Of a DNA stretch of 35,956 nucleotides, positions 8,299 through 16,788 are shown one piece after another. Position numbers and translations under genes: made by a program. Source of the DNA: JBFGJY01 sp041576975. GTDB taxonomy: Bacteria > Pseudomonadota > Gammaproteobacteria > UBA4575. The stretch spans positions 1-35,956 of the forward strand of contig JBFGJY010000026.1 in the NCBI GenBank assembly GCA_041576975.1, written 5' to 3'. Position 1 is the first letter of the stretch, and each line of letters starts with the position of its first letter. The notes under the pieces are model-generated. The model was given only the letters and a program-made list of their open reading frames with translations. It did no database searches and was not told the origin of the DNA.

Positions 8299-8484
8299 AT
8301 GGCTTTAAATACTACATCTGCTACACCTGTCATGAAAATTAATGCTGATGATAAAGAAGTGGCTTGTGATGGGGGAGGGGGCGCATTAGGCCATCCATTA
8401 GTGTACTTGCCATTTGGTGACCAATCGCAAGTTGTGTGCTATTACTGTGGTAAACGCTTTGAAAAAAGACCGTCTAAAACTTAA
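8299..8484 (+). CDS. Zinc-finger (CHCC) domain protein
   Basis: The 61-residue protein matches the CHCC zinc-finger family related to the NDUFS6 subunit of mitochondrial complex I. Visible ligands are Cys in VACDGGGG, His in LGHPLVYLPF and two Cys in VVCYYCGKRF. Bacterial members are small free-standing proteins of about this length and have no firmly assigned role. The ATG at 8299 is the furthest upstream start; an internal ATG gives MKINADDKEV, which also precedes the whole finger, so the true N-terminus is uncertain. It is monocistronic. Confidence 0.85.
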   Translation: MALNTTSATPVMKINADDKEVACDGGGGALGHPLVYLPFGDQSQVVCYYCGKRFEKRPSKT

Positions 8485-8760
8485 CACTAAAAGTAAGAAA
8501 TAAAATAGTATTGAGTCTGTGGGATTTTTTTGTCATTTGATAAAACTTGGGCAACTCTACTCATAAATTGTTTGGTGAGTTATAAAATAGAACAATAATT
8601 TATACTATATTGAAACCATTCATAATTTTTTTGATTCAAACAGCTTGAGTTTAATTTCGTGCTTTTCGATTCATTTGTGATCCTGTAAATTCCCACATCC
8701 AAATGTCTTAAGTAATGGAACTGGCTTGTATGTTAAAAGCCTAATTTTAGTGAGGTTTAT
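8485..8760. other. Intergenic, no feature recognised
   Basis: This is AT-rich sequence between the zinc-finger gene and the sulfur cluster. It presumably holds the promoter of the dsrE-like gene. I see no convincing -35/-10 pair, terminator or relic. Confidence 0.5.
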
Positions 8761-9153
8761 ATGTCGTCGGATAAAATAAGTGTAATGGTTACTTCAGGTA
8801 ATCGAGAACAATTACAAATGGCAGCAATGGTGGCATCGGTAGGTGCAGTCAGTGGTAACGATGTATCGGTATTTTTATCTATGAATGCATTAAAGTTTTT
8901 CGTAAAAGGCACAACAGAGAAAGCGCCTGCCGAAGGCGAGATGGGAAGATTAATAGATGAAAAAAATGTCCCGGATTTTAAAGATCTATTTGCACAAGCT
9001 GTAGAGTACGGAGATGCAAAAATTTTTCCTTGTTCCTTGGCAGTAGATATACTCGGCATCAGTAAAGATGATCTGGAGGGCTTTATTTTAGATCCAATGG
9101 GTCTAACCACCTTCTTAAGTGATGCATCTGAAGGCCAAGTTTGGCATTTTTAA
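8761..9153 (+). CDS. DsrE/DsrF-like sulfur-transfer family protein
   Basis: The 130-residue protein shows the DsrE-like fold. It begins with a beta strand (ISVMVTSGNREQLQMAAMVASVGAVSGNDVSVFLSM) and has the conserved AEYGDAKIFPCSLAVDILGI-like segment with a cysteine at about residue 92, the expected position of a persulfide carrier. It reads as the first gene of a four-gene unit with tusA (15 bases apart), an SQR-like flavoprotein and DUF1641. In sulfur oxidisers DsrE-type and TusA proteins pass sulfane sulfur between enzymes in the cytoplasm, and the neighbours suggest that role here. Confidence 0.85.
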   Translation: MSSDKISVMVTSGNREQLQMAAMVASVGAVSGNDVSVFLSMNALKFFVKGTTEKAPAEGEMGRLIDEKNVPDFKDLFAQAVEYGDAKIFPCSLAVDILGISKDDLEGFILDPMGLTTFLSDASEGQVWHF

Positions 9154-9168
9154 GTCAAGGAGAAAGAC

Positions 9169-9399
9169 GTGGCAGAAAGAAAATTAGTCGATGCGAAAAA
9201 TACATTTTGTCCTGGCCCATTAATGGAACTGATTGGGCAAATGAAACTGGCAGAAGTCGGAGATGAGCTAGAAGTACTATCCACTGATCAAGGCTCGGCA
9301 AATGATATACCTGAATGGATCAACAAAGTTGGACATGAGTTATTGGACAGCTTTGAAGCAGACGGTGTTTGGCATGTAATTGTAAAAAAAGCCAAATAA
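9169..9399 (+). CDS. TusA-family sulfur carrier protein
   Basis: The 76-residue protein has the TusA/SirA signature C-P-G-P (Cys14 in NTFCPGPLMEL) followed by the alpha/beta sandwich pattern ending in VWHVIVKKAK. TusA proteins carry sulfur as a persulfide on this cysteine. The start is GTG with a strong AAGGAGA site at 9157-9163; no ATG fits. It lies between the DsrE-like gene and the SQR-like flavoprotein, so it is more likely in oxidative sulfur trafficking than in tRNA thiolation, although both uses are known for the family. Confidence 0.9.
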   Translation: MAERKLVDAKNTFCPGPLMELIGQMKLAEVGDELEVLSTDQGSANDIPEWINKVGHELLDSFEADGVWHVIVKKAK

Positions 9400-9451
9400 A
9401 TTATATAGACTAAGAACAAATTATAATAGTTATAACAAAAGTGAGGCGACC

Positions 9452-10579
9452 ATGAGAATACTAATTGTTGGTGGAGGAATGGGCGGCACAATCCTAGCGA
9501 ATAATTTAGCAAGACGATTGAGTCGCGAATTAAAGTCGGGAAAGGCAAGCATTACTATGCTGTCTGCTTCAGATAAGCATATGTATCAGCCGGGGCTGCT
9601 CTATGTTGCATTTGGAAAAATGTCTCCAGATGAAATGTATCGAGACCAAGTCAGCTTACTTGAGCCTAGCATCACGTTTAGGGTTGATCCAGTTACCAAG
9701 TTTGATCTTGCTGGTAATAATGTCGTTACAGAAAGTGGAAAGAAGTATGACTATGACATTATTGTAGTCGCTACGGGATCACGCACGCATGCTGAAGGTA
9801 CACCAGGTTTAGCCGAACATGCTTTACAGTTTTACACCGAAGCGGATGCCTTAAACATGTATAAGACATTGCAAAGTTTTGAAGGTGGAAAAGTTGTGAT
9901 TGCGGTTGGAGTTCCGCATAAATGTCCAATGGCTCCATTGGAAATCACTTTTATGCTAGCGGATTATTTTAAAGAACGTGGCATTTGGGACAAAGTACAA
10001 ATGCACTATACCTATCCCATTGGTCGTGTGCACAGTCTTGAACCAGTGGCGAATTGGGCGGCACCTGAATTTGATCGCTTAGGTATAACTTATGAAACTC
10101 TGTTTAATATGAAAGAAGTTACCGCAGATAAAATCATAAGCGAAGAAGGTACCGAAGAGAGTTATGATTTATTAGTTACGGTACCATCACATAAGGGTAT
10201 GCAAGTAATTGAAGACAATGATTTAGGTGCAGGAGGTTTTATTCCTACGGATCGTCAGCGTCTTAATATTGAAGGTTACGACAATGCGTTTGTTATCGGT
10301 GATACAACCAACATACCGATTAGTAAGGCGGGTTCAACCGCGCACTTTGAGGCCGAGGCATTAGCAGAAAATATTGCCTCAACTATAAAAATTGGTACAC
10401 CTGTTCGTGATTATGACGGTAAGGTGTTTTGCTTTATTGAAGCAGGTGAAGGTAAAGCCACCTATGCCATGTTTACTTACCAAAAACCTCCTGATCCACA
10501 AGCTCCTACGAAAGGCATTCATTGGTTTAAGACTGCCTACAATAAAATGTACTGGGCAAGTGCACGTGGCTTGTTATAA
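9452..10579 (+). CDS. SQR/FCSD-type FAD-dependent oxidoreductase
   Basis: The 375-residue flavoprotein is related to sulfide:quinone oxidoreductase. The N-terminal FAD site is MRILIVGGGMGGTILANNLA. ATG-like VVATGSR at 106-111 and the C-terminal FAD motif NAFVIGDTTNIPISKAGS are present. Cys158 in the typical HKCPMAPLE segment corresponds to one SQR active-site cysteine, and another cysteine lies in VFCFIEAG. The first cysteine of the classical three (around residue 128 of well-studied SQRs) is absent. The C-terminus (KTAYNKMYWASARGLL) looks like an amphipathic membrane-binding tail. It has a GAGGCG ribosome site and is followed 12 bases later by DUF1641. It may oxidise sulfide or a protein persulfide delivered by the TusA/DsrE partners; the substrate is inferred. 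Confidence 0.85.
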   Translation: MRILIVGGGMGGTILANNLARRLSRELKSGKASITMLSASDKHMYQPGLLYVAFGKMSPDEMYRDQVSLLEPSITFRVDPVTKFDLAGNNVVTESGKKYDYDIIVVATGSRTHAEGTPGLAEHALQFYTEADALNMYKTLQSFEGGKVVIAVGVPHKCPMAPLEITFMLADYFKERGIWDKVQMHYTYPIGRVHSLEPVANWAAPEFDRLGITYETLFNMKEVTADKIISEEGTEESYDLLVTVPSHKGMQVIEDNDLGAGGFIPTDRQRLNIEGYDNAFVIGDTTNIPISKAGSTAHFEAEALAENIASTIKIGTPVRDYDGKVFCFIEAGEGKATYAMFTYQKPPDPQAPTKGIHWFKTAYNKMYWASARGLL

Positions 10580-10591
10580 GGAGGCGCTATC

Positions 10592-11125
10592 ATGAGTCAA
10601 GTACAATCAATGCAAACAGAGGCCGAAAGAATCTTTGAAAGTGCTGCGGATGCACTATCGGATGACATCATTGGACGACTTGGTACAACCATGGGTGATG
10701 GACTCATGCTTCTTGACCAAGTTAGCCGTAGTGAATTAGACAAAGCGATCCCATTAATTAATCGTTTAGTCGAGACTGGTGACTTAGAAAAAATTGTTAA
10801 TCTTGTGCGAGTACTTGGATCAGCCGGCGATGCACTGAGTGATGATATCGTAGGACGTTTAAGTCAAATGATAAATGAATTATTGTGTATAGCTGATCGA
10901 ATTGCGCGAAATGAGAATCTGAGTAAACTTTTAGATTTGCTTGAACGTGATCATATGGTGGAAACATTGACAAATTTGTGTGAAGCTGCTGCAACAGCAA
11001 AGGCAAGTCATGCAGCTAAACCATCAGGCGGAATCGGAAGCTTGTTAAAGACTATGAAAGATCCAGAAGTGCAGCAAGCATTGCAATTCATGTCAAAATT
11101 CAGTTCTGCATTTAAAAGTAGCTAA
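10592..11125 (+). CDS. DUF1641 protein with internal duplication
   Basis: The 177-residue protein ends with the DUF1641 hallmark GLL-K-x-M-K-D-P-E-V-Q-Q-A-L-Q-F-M-S-K-F-S. Two related segments, SAADALSDDIIGRLG (about 16-30) and SAGDALSDDIVGRLS (about 71-85), show an internal duplication. It has no cysteine pair, signal peptide or membrane segment. DUF1641 genes commonly sit next to SQR-like flavoproteins or formate dehydrogenases and are thought to be accessory or scaffold subunits, but the biochemical role is not known. The start has a near-perfect AAGGAGGCG site, partly overlapping the end of the flavoprotein gene, so the two are probably made together. Confidence 0.85.
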   Translation: MSQVQSMQTEAERIFESAADALSDDIIGRLGTTMGDGLMLLDQVSRSELDKAIPLINRLVETGDLEKIVNLVRVLGSAGDALSDDIVGRLSQMINELLCIADRIARNENLSKLLDLLERDHMVETLTNLCEAAATAKASHAAKPSGGIGSLLKTMKDPEVQQALQFMSKFSSAFKSS

Positions 11126-11190
11126 CAATATACATCAACTTGGATGATCAAAATCTTTGCTGGAGTTCTATAAAGCTTCAGCAGAGGTTT

Positions 11191-11859
11191 TTAAGGACTG
11201 CTAGGACTATTTAAGTTATCAATTCTTGATATCTTAGCATGTTGGTTTAGGCGGTAAAATCTCCGCAATTCATTATGCAAACATTTTGTCGTTTGCTTAT
11301 GCATTTCCATTAAATTTAGACAGTATTGTGAAGCGTACGCATTTGCTTTTTGGTAACGCAACAAATTATCTTTTTCTAATTTGTCATTAAATTGAGGCTG
11401 ACAAAATAGTAATGACCAAATTTCACGCATAAAGGCATTATCTTTTTCAAGTCCTATAACGGCTGTTGCGCTGACAAACTTATCTACTTCAGCTTGAAGC
11501 TCGAGTTCAAGCTGTGATACAGGGCGATCGTAGGTTGCATTCCACACCAAGTATAGAAAATGACTAACGCCTTCAAGTGCAACCCAAAAATCATGTAAAT
11601 CAGTTTTGTCAGTGTTTTGAGAGGGATAAGCATTTCCTAACCGATTAACAAGATCATGATCTAAATAAAGTGAAATATCTAAACAGTCATCACGTGTAGA
11701 AATTAGTAACTGTTCTAGAGAATCTTCTTCTATAAACTTATTTGCTAAAATTTCTGCAAGTTTTTTGTCAGTGATTAAAAAATCATGAATATTCTGTGAA
11801 ACAGAAATTTCATAGATAGTTTCAAGGTTTTTTTGAATAATTGAAAGTAAATTAGCCAT
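11191..11859 (-). CDS. Uncharacterised helical protein (second gene of a pair)
   Basis: I do not recognise this 222-residue protein. It is predicted all-helical and soluble, with no signal peptide. Features are an acidic N-terminal half, an FWVALEGVSHFLYLVWNA segment (about 91-108), and a basic C-terminus (HNELRRFYRLNQHAKISR). The HFLYLVWNA stretch looks like a buried helix. It is the distal gene of a minus-strand pair 16 bases after the 201-residue gene; a hairpin lies at the junction. The codon usage matches the neighbourhood, so it appears to be a resident gene. Confidence 0.75.
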   Translation of the reverse strand: MANLLSIIQKNLETIYEISVSQNIHDFLITDKKLAEILANKFIEEDSLEQLLISTRDDCLDISLYLDHDLVNRLGNAYPSQNTDKTDLHDFWVALEGVSHFLYLVWNATYDRPVSQLELELQAEVDKFVSATAVIGLEKDNAFMREIWSLLFCQPQFNDKLEKDNLLRYQKANAYASQYCLNLMEMHKQTTKCLHNELRRFYRLNQHAKISRIDNLNSPSSP

Positions 11860-11875
11860 CGTATTTCACAGCTAT

Positions 11876-12481
11876 TTACTGACTACACATGCTTGTGGCA
11901 TGTGTAGTTGGGTGTATACCATGCTCTATTAATATATTTTTAGCTCGTTTACTTCCAGTGCGAAGCCATATTTCATAAGTGCGCAACAAATTTTTATTTG
12001 ACTGACTCTGATTTTCATTAAGCCCAGATAAAACATCCATAAAATCTACAAACTTATTGGAAAGTTCATAAAACACTTCGTTTAGAGATGAATCATTTGA
12101 GAATACATTTTTACTTTCTGAAAGATGACTATAGGCAGAACCGCCCATAGCAACATAATAATCTACATCAACTACTTTTCTGCTTAAGCTGTCTGAAAAT
12201 AAACCACAGATGAATAAGGCGATATCACCTAAACGGCGTAATGCCATGTTACGTTCATAGCTGGTATCCGAATTCACTGCATCGGAATAATAAAGAGCTA
12301 GTGGTTTATGTGGAGATCTTCCTTGAATACGATCAAAGAAGTTTTCTGATCGCGTAAATGAAATTAATAAATTGGCAAGGTAAATGATAGTGTGCTCGTC
12401 GGCTTGTACTTTGTGTTTATGTAAAGCACTATGTAAACAGTCATGAAAGTAATTCTGTAAACTTTCCTGTTTGACGAGCAT
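11876..12481 (-). CDS. Uncharacterised conserved protein (first gene of a pair)
   Basis: The 201-residue protein is not assigned to a family I can name. Its middle holds a strikingly regular segment, MALRRLGDIALFICGLFSDSL followed by VDVDYYVAMGGSAYSHLS (about 79-120), with the invariant look of a functional core (R-R-L-G-D, D-V-D-Y-Y, M-G-G). It is soluble and mostly helical. It is followed by the 222-residue gene in the same orientation, so the two probably form a complex or pathway pair. It lies downstream of glnS in the same direction, but 329 AT-rich bases with inverted repeats separate them, so an own promoter is likely. Confidence 0.75.
   Translation of the reverse strand: MLVKQESLQNYFHDCLHSALHKHKVQADEHTIIYLANLLISFTRSENFFDRIQGRSPHKPLALYYSDAVNSDTSYERNMALRRLGDIALFICGLFSDSLSRKVVDVDYYVAMGGSAYSHLSESKNVFSNDSSLNEVFYELSNKFVDFMDVLSGLNENQSQSNKNLLRTYEIWLRTGSKRAKNILIEHGIHPTTHATSMCSQ
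11882..11908 (-). promoter_or_regulatory. Perfect 11-bp hairpin at the junction of two genes
   Basis: ACTACACATGC and GCATGTGTAGT pair perfectly around a 5-base loop. The hairpin lies in the last codons of the 201-residue gene, just before its stop and 23 bases upstream of the next gene's start codon. There is no T tract, so it may control translation coupling or mRNA stability and is unlikely to be a terminator. Confidence 0.55.
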
Positions 12482-12810
12482 AAGAACGATCCTTTTCTAG
12501 TCTATACTAATTTCTATCTTATCCTTATGTAACAATCCAATTGAAAATGGATTAACGGTATTACCATTCATCAGTTTATTATTACCGTAAAAATTTACTT
12601 ATTAAAGTTTAACTGTATTTAAACTTTAGAATATCAAAAATATGAAGTAGTTCAAAAAATTGAACAAAATTGTTTATGACAACTAAATTATAAGCACTCA
12701 TATATATAGAGTGCTAATAATTTTTGATTCAAAAAATGTATTAATTTTTTGAAAGATTAAAAGTAAAAATATAGGTTTTAATCGTGGTAAACATTCTCAA
12801 AGTTTATAGA
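12482..12810. other. AT-rich intergenic region with two inverted repeats
   Basis: This gap follows glnS and precedes the uncharacterised gene pair, all on the minus strand. It holds a 10-bp A/T inverted repeat (TTCAAAAAAT/ATTTTTTGAA, 12728-12753) and a 7-bp one (AGCACTC/GAGTGCT, 12693-12715). Either could help end glnS transcription or serve as a regulator site. No open frame is convincing. Confidence 0.5.
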
Positions 12811-14490
12811 TTACTTATTTTGGCTTTCAATTTTCGCCCAAGTATCACGTAGTGTAACAATACGGTTAAAAACAAGTTGTTTCTTACTACTGTACTTGCT
12901 ATCTAGGCAAAAGTAGCCTTGTCTTTCAAATTGCACGCGATCCTCTAATGTAAGCATTTGCGCATAGGGTTCAATTTTGCATTTCTTAAGCACCTCAAGA
13001 GAATTTGGATTGAGTGTTGAAGCCAAATCGTCGTTTGCGCTTGGATCAGGTACATTAAATAAACGATCATAGAGACGTGCTTCTATGTTCATGGCATGTT
13101 TTGCCGATACCCAATGAATAATCCCCTTGACTTTCTTTTTAGGTCCAGCGGTTCCTTTACTATCGGGATCATAGTTGCATCGTAGTTCAATCACCTCTCC
13201 AGCATCATTAGAAATTACATCTTTACAAGTTATGTTATATGCATAGCGTAAGCGAACTTCTTTGCCAGGCGCCAATCGGAAGAATTTTTTTGGAGGATCT
13301 TGCATGAAATCATCTTGCTCAATATATAGAGTGTTAGAAAATGGAATAGAGCGTGTGCCAAGGCTTTGGTCTTTTGGGTGATTGCTTGCACTGATTTCCT
13401 CTTCTTTGTCGGCAGGATAATTTTCAATTACGACTTTTAGTGGCTTTAATACACACATAATTCTTTGTGCGCGTGGATCTAAATCTTCTCGAATGCAATT
13501 TTCTAAAACACCCATCTCTATAAAGGCATCTTTTTTTGTGATACCTATGCGATCACAGAAGTTTCTGATGGATTCTGGTGTAATCCCACGACGTCGCATA
13601 CCAGAAATTGTGGGCATGCGTGGATCATCCCAGCTTTCTACATGGCCTTCTTCTACTAATAGATTGAGTTTGCGCTTACTGGTAATTGTGTATTCAAGAG
13701 CGAGTCTTGCAAATTCTATTTGTTGCGGGTGACAAGGTGTATTTAGTTCATCTAGGACCCAATCATATAATGGGCGATGATCCTCAAATTCAAGTGTGCA
13801 TAATGAGTGTGTAATACCTTCTAATGCGTCTGAAATGCAGTGGGTATAATCATACATTGGATATATATTCCACTTGTCATGTGTTCTTGGATGCGTAGAA
13901 AATTTAATTCGGTATATAACTGGATCTCGCATATTAATATTTGGGGATGCCATATCAATTTTTGCGCGTAACACATGCTCACCTTCTTTAAATACACCAG
14001 CTCGCATGCGTTTGAATAAATCGAGATTTTCTTCAACAGATCGATTGCGATATGGGCTTTCAATACCAGGCTCAATGAGTGTGCCACGTTGTTGTCGTAT
14101 ATCATCTGTACTAAGGCTACATACATATGCCTTATTTGATTCGATTAGCTGAACTGCGTACTGGTAGAGCTGTTCAAAATAGTCAGAGGCATATTTAAGC
14201 TTCGACCATTCAAAGCTTAACCATTTCACATCTTGCTTAATGGCGTCGATGTATTCCTGGCTTTCTTTTTCAGGATTGGTGTCATCGAATCGCAAATTAC
14301 ACTGGCCCTTATAATCATGTGCAATGCCAAAATTTAAACAAATGGACTTAGCGTGGCCAATATGTAAGTAGCCGTTTGGCTCAGGTGGAAAGCGGGTTAT
14401 AACCTTACGATTATTTTTTCCATCCGCTATATCTTGGTCAATAATCTGACGAATAAAGTTTTTAGGTGATTCTAAAGATTGATCAGCCAT
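12811..14490 (-). CDS. glnS: Glutaminyl-tRNA synthetase
   Basis: This class I synthetase charges tRNA-Gln. The 559-residue product aligns end to end with the bacterial/eukaryotic GlnRS type. It has NFIRQIIDQDIADGK, RFPPEPNGYLHIGHAKS with HIGH at 43-46, the NLRFDDTNPEKE segment, RMPTISGMRRRGITPESIR, and the C-terminal anticodon-binding beta barrels (FFRLAPGKEVRLRYAY and KVKGIIHWVSAKHA). The KMSKS-equivalent loop reads T-S-K-R-K (270-274) where E. coli has M-S-K-R-K. I chose ATG 14490 (MADQSLESPKNFIRQ) over an in-frame TTG five codons upstream, because it fits the family length. It is divergent from the DUF3465 gene. Confidence 0.95.
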   Translation of the reverse strand: MADQSLESPKNFIRQIIDQDIADGKNNRKVITRFPPEPNGYLHIGHAKSICLNFGIAHDYKGQCNLRFDDTNPEKESQEYIDAIKQDVKWLSFEWSKLKYASDYFEQLYQYAVQLIESNKAYVCSLSTDDIRQQRGTLIEPGIESPYRNRSVEENLDLFKRMRAGVFKEGEHVLRAKIDMASPNINMRDPVIYRIKFSTHPRTHDKWNIYPMYDYTHCISDALEGITHSLCTLEFEDHRPLYDWVLDELNTPCHPQQIEFARLALEYTITSKRKLNLLVEEGHVESWDDPRMPTISGMRRRGITPESIRNFCDRIGITKKDAFIEMGVLENCIREDLDPRAQRIMCVLKPLKVVIENYPADKEEEISASNHPKDQSLGTRSIPFSNTLYIEQDDFMQDPPKKFFRLAPGKEVRLRYAYNITCKDVISNDAGEVIELRCNYDPDSKGTAGPKKKVKGIIHWVSAKHAMNIEARLYDRLFNVPDPSANDDLASTLNPNSLEVLKKCKIEPYAQMLTLEDRVQFERQGYFCLDSKYSSKKQLVFNRIVTLRDTWAKIESQNK

Positions 14491-14568
14491 TTTACTATTA
14501 TGCAATTATACTATTCTGTTCAGTCAAAGATTTCTTCACAATTGCACAAACAATTTTAGTTAATTAAA

Positions 14569-15108
14569 TTGAATCGATCCCTGCAAAAAATACTCGTCTC
14601 GCTTGTGCCGCTTCTAATTAATTACTTATTACGTGGTAAGCCTGTGTTTAAAATCATCGCGTTTTTATTGTTAGTTCTACTTGGTGGGGCATGGATTTAT
14701 ATTCAATTTATTTCAAGCACATCTTTCGAAGAGTCGCGCATACCTATATCTGAAAATGGTAAGGAAGTACCTCAAGCAGAATCGACAGACATACGCGCAT
14801 TATTCGAGGCGCAGCGTTCGGGGGTCATGGTATCAATTATAGGTAATGTTACAAGAATTTTGTCGGATGATACTAAAGGTTTTCGTCATCAGCGTTTTCT
14901 TATTGAATTGCCACAAGGAATGACATTGTTGGTTGCACATAATATTGATTTAGCACCACGTATACCACTTAGCATAAATGATCATGTAACTATATTTGGT
15001 CAGTATGAATGGAATCACAAAGGCGGTTTGATTCATTGGACCCATCATGACCCAAAAAAAATCCATCCTGGAGGGTGGATCATTCATAATAATGTTAAAT
15101 ATGAGTAA
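14569..15108 (+). CDS. DUF3465 family protein, membrane-anchored
   Basis: The 179-residue protein has a hydrophobic helix at about 26-50. A DUF3465 domain with an OB-fold-like pattern follows: SGVMVSIIGNVTRILSDD, then HQRFLIEL, LLVAHNIDLAPRIPL, F-G-Q-Y-E-W-N, and G-G-L-I-H-W-T-H-H-D-P near the end. The role of the family is not known. No in-frame ATG exists before residue 86, in the middle of the domain. The start given is TTG (14569); a GTG at 14605 is the other choice and would remove part of the N-terminus. No clear ribosome site is visible, so the start is uncertain. It is divergent from glnS and convergent with the transglycosylase gene. Confidence 0.8.
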   Translation: MNRSLQKILVSLVPLLINYLLRGKPVFKIIAFLLLVLLGGAWIYIQFISSTSFEESRIPISENGKEVPQAESTDIRALFEAQRSGVMVSIIGNVTRILSDDTKGFRHQRFLIELPQGMTLLVAHNIDLAPRIPLSINDHVTIFGQYEWNHKGGLIHWTHHDPKKIHPGGWIIHNNVKYE

Positions 15109-15122
15109 TGTTTTTCTAGTAA

Positions 15123-15767
15123 TTAAATAGACGACTTAGATCTTGTCGCTAAATATTTATTGTAATGCCGCAACACCTTTTTTACATAGTTTTGGGTTTC
15201 AGCATAAGGGGGGATTCCACCATATTTTTCGACTGCAAGTGGACCTGCATTGTATGCAGCTAATGCCAGTTCTGTATTGTTATTAAATCGAGATAACATC
15301 TGGCTGAAATATCGTGTCCCGCCACGAATATTGTCATTGGCGTTAAATGAATTGTGCACACCAAGGTGTTTGGCCGTTGAGGGCATTAATTGCATAAGTC
15401 CTTGTGCGCCTACAGTGGATACCGCACGCTTATCAAAACAAGATTCAACAGCAATAATCGCTTTAACTAGCTTGGGGTCAATCTCATAGGCTTCAGCGTA
15501 TGTATGTATTGTTGGCATATATGTGGATGCACGGTTTTCTAATTTTGTATGCGTCATGTTTCGACAAGAAACTACAGCGGTTGGTCTACCGATAGTAGCC
15601 ATGAGAGTATATCGCTCATTTGGCATCTGCCTATCCGTTATCCAACTTGTGCCATCATTTTCTTTGTATACATAAAATTCTGCCTGGATGTTCATTGGCA
15701 GAATAATAACTACTAAACTCATCCAAAATGAGCTCTTAAGGAAATAGTTATAATGCTGGTATTTCAT
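15123..15767 (-). CDS. Lytic transglycosylase, SLT domain, with DUF4124-like N-terminus
   Basis: The 214-residue periplasmic enzyme is predicted to cleave peptidoglycan glycan strands to 1,6-anhydro ends. A signal peptide or anchor spans about 1-29. A short DUF4124-like segment (FYVYKENDGTSWITDRQ) follows, then a family 1 SLT domain from about 85 to 205. Catalytic Glu108 lies in AVESCFD. Other family motifs are GAQGLMQLMPSTA, NIRGGTRYFSQML and LALAAYNAGP. The short length and domain order fit the common small SLT proteins of gammaproteobacteria. It is convergent with DUF3465, 14 bases apart. Confidence 0.92.
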   Translation of the reverse strand: MKYQHYNYFLKSSFWMSLVVIILPMNIQAEFYVYKENDGTSWITDRQMPNERYTLMATIGRPTAVVSCRNMTHTKLENRASTYMPTIHTYAEAYEIDPKLVKAIIAVESCFDKRAVSTVGAQGLMQLMPSTAKHLGVHNSFNANDNIRGGTRYFSQMLSRFNNNTELALAAYNAGPLAVEKYGGIPPYAETQNYVKKVLRHYNKYLATRSKSSI

Positions 15768-15951
15768 GTGAGAGAATGAATGTAATTGAATAGGATTGTA
15801 TCTAATTAGTGTGCTTCAACGATTCATCTTATGCCTTGAATATTACCATTTATCTACTCAATATATCTAAGTCGAAAGGTTATTTGTGGAACCACATTTG
15901 ATCGTCTAAGGATATTATATTGTTGGGTATTCTATACGCTAACCAATCACC

Positions 15952-16788
15952 GTGACCAAATCAAATAATAATTCTGCCGATAGCGAAAGCATATTATCGC
16001 CCATACAGGCGGATAGCATACGAAATTGTTTAGTAAATCAAGGGGTAAATAATATAGGCAGGATAGATGTATTTTCGAGTATTACATCAACTAATGACTA
16101 TCTGGCACAGAAAAAATATATCAATAAAAATGAAATGGTTGTTTGTATTGCAGAAGAACAGACAAAAGGTCGGGGGCGTTTTGGACATCAATGGTGGTCG
16201 CCGCCTGGGGTGAATCTCTATTTGTCGATGTTGCGGTCTCTGAATCAATGGAGCAGGCAATACGAAATATTGAGCTTATGGTTATTAATCGCGATAGCGG
16301 AACTACTTGAACGTCTAAAATTTAATGGTGTCCAGCTTAAATGGCCTAATGATATTTGTATTCAAAATAAAAAATTAGGTGGAATACTAATAGAACGAAA
16401 ATCAAATCAGAAGAGCCATCATTTAATCATTGGGATAGGCTTGAATATTGCAATGACAAAAACAAAAGATGCCAAACCAGAAACCGCATGGATTGACCTC
16501 ATTTCAATTAAGCCAGATTGGGTGATGTCAAGAAATGAGTTTGCTGCACATGTAATTTCTTCGGTGAGTAAAACACTAGCTAATCTTGAGAATAATATAC
16601 TTGAGAATTTATCTTCTACGTGGAGCCGTTATGACTTAATGCGCCATCGCGAAGTTGAATTTACGTATGAGAATCAACGTAAGGTTGGTATCGCACAAGG
16701 TATTGATGAGCTAGGTCAAATTATTATGCAAGTAAATGGGAAAGTACGGCATCTGCATAGCGCGCATGTAAGCGAAATTACATTATGA
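15952..16788 (+). CDS. birA: Biotin--protein ligase, without DNA-binding domain
   Basis: The enzyme makes biotinyl-AMP and attaches biotin to the carrier protein of acetyl-CoA carboxylase. The 278-residue product has SITSTNDYLA, the biotin-binding GRGRFGHQW at 73-81, KWPND at 130-134 with KLGGILIE after it, IGIGLN, and a C-terminal beta domain. The N-terminal winged helix of bifunctional BirA is missing: the start is a GTG only 20 residues before the LSPIQADSIR linker, and the 180 bases upstream do not encode it. So it probably cannot act as a biotin repressor. It overlaps coaX by 4 bases (ATGA). The order birA-pantothenate kinase-tRNAs-tuf is conserved in gammaproteobacteria. Confidence 0.92.
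   Translation: MTKSNNNSADSESILSPIQADSIRNCLVNQGVNNIGRIDVFSSITSTNDYLAQKKYINKNEMVVCIAEEQTKGRGRFGHQWWSPPGVNLYLSMLRSLNQWSRQYEILSLWLLIAIAELLERLKFNGVQLKWPNDICIQNKKLGGILIERKSNQKSHHLIIGIGLNIAMTKTKDAKPETAWIDLISIKPDWVMSRNEFAAHVISSVSKTLANLENNILENLSSTWSRYDLMRHREVEFTYENQRKVGIAQGIDELGQIIMQVNGKVRHLHSAHVSEITL

Noticed and set aside
15952..16788. BirA as biotin-operon repressor
   Set aside because: The winged-helix DNA-binding domain is absent and not encoded upstream.
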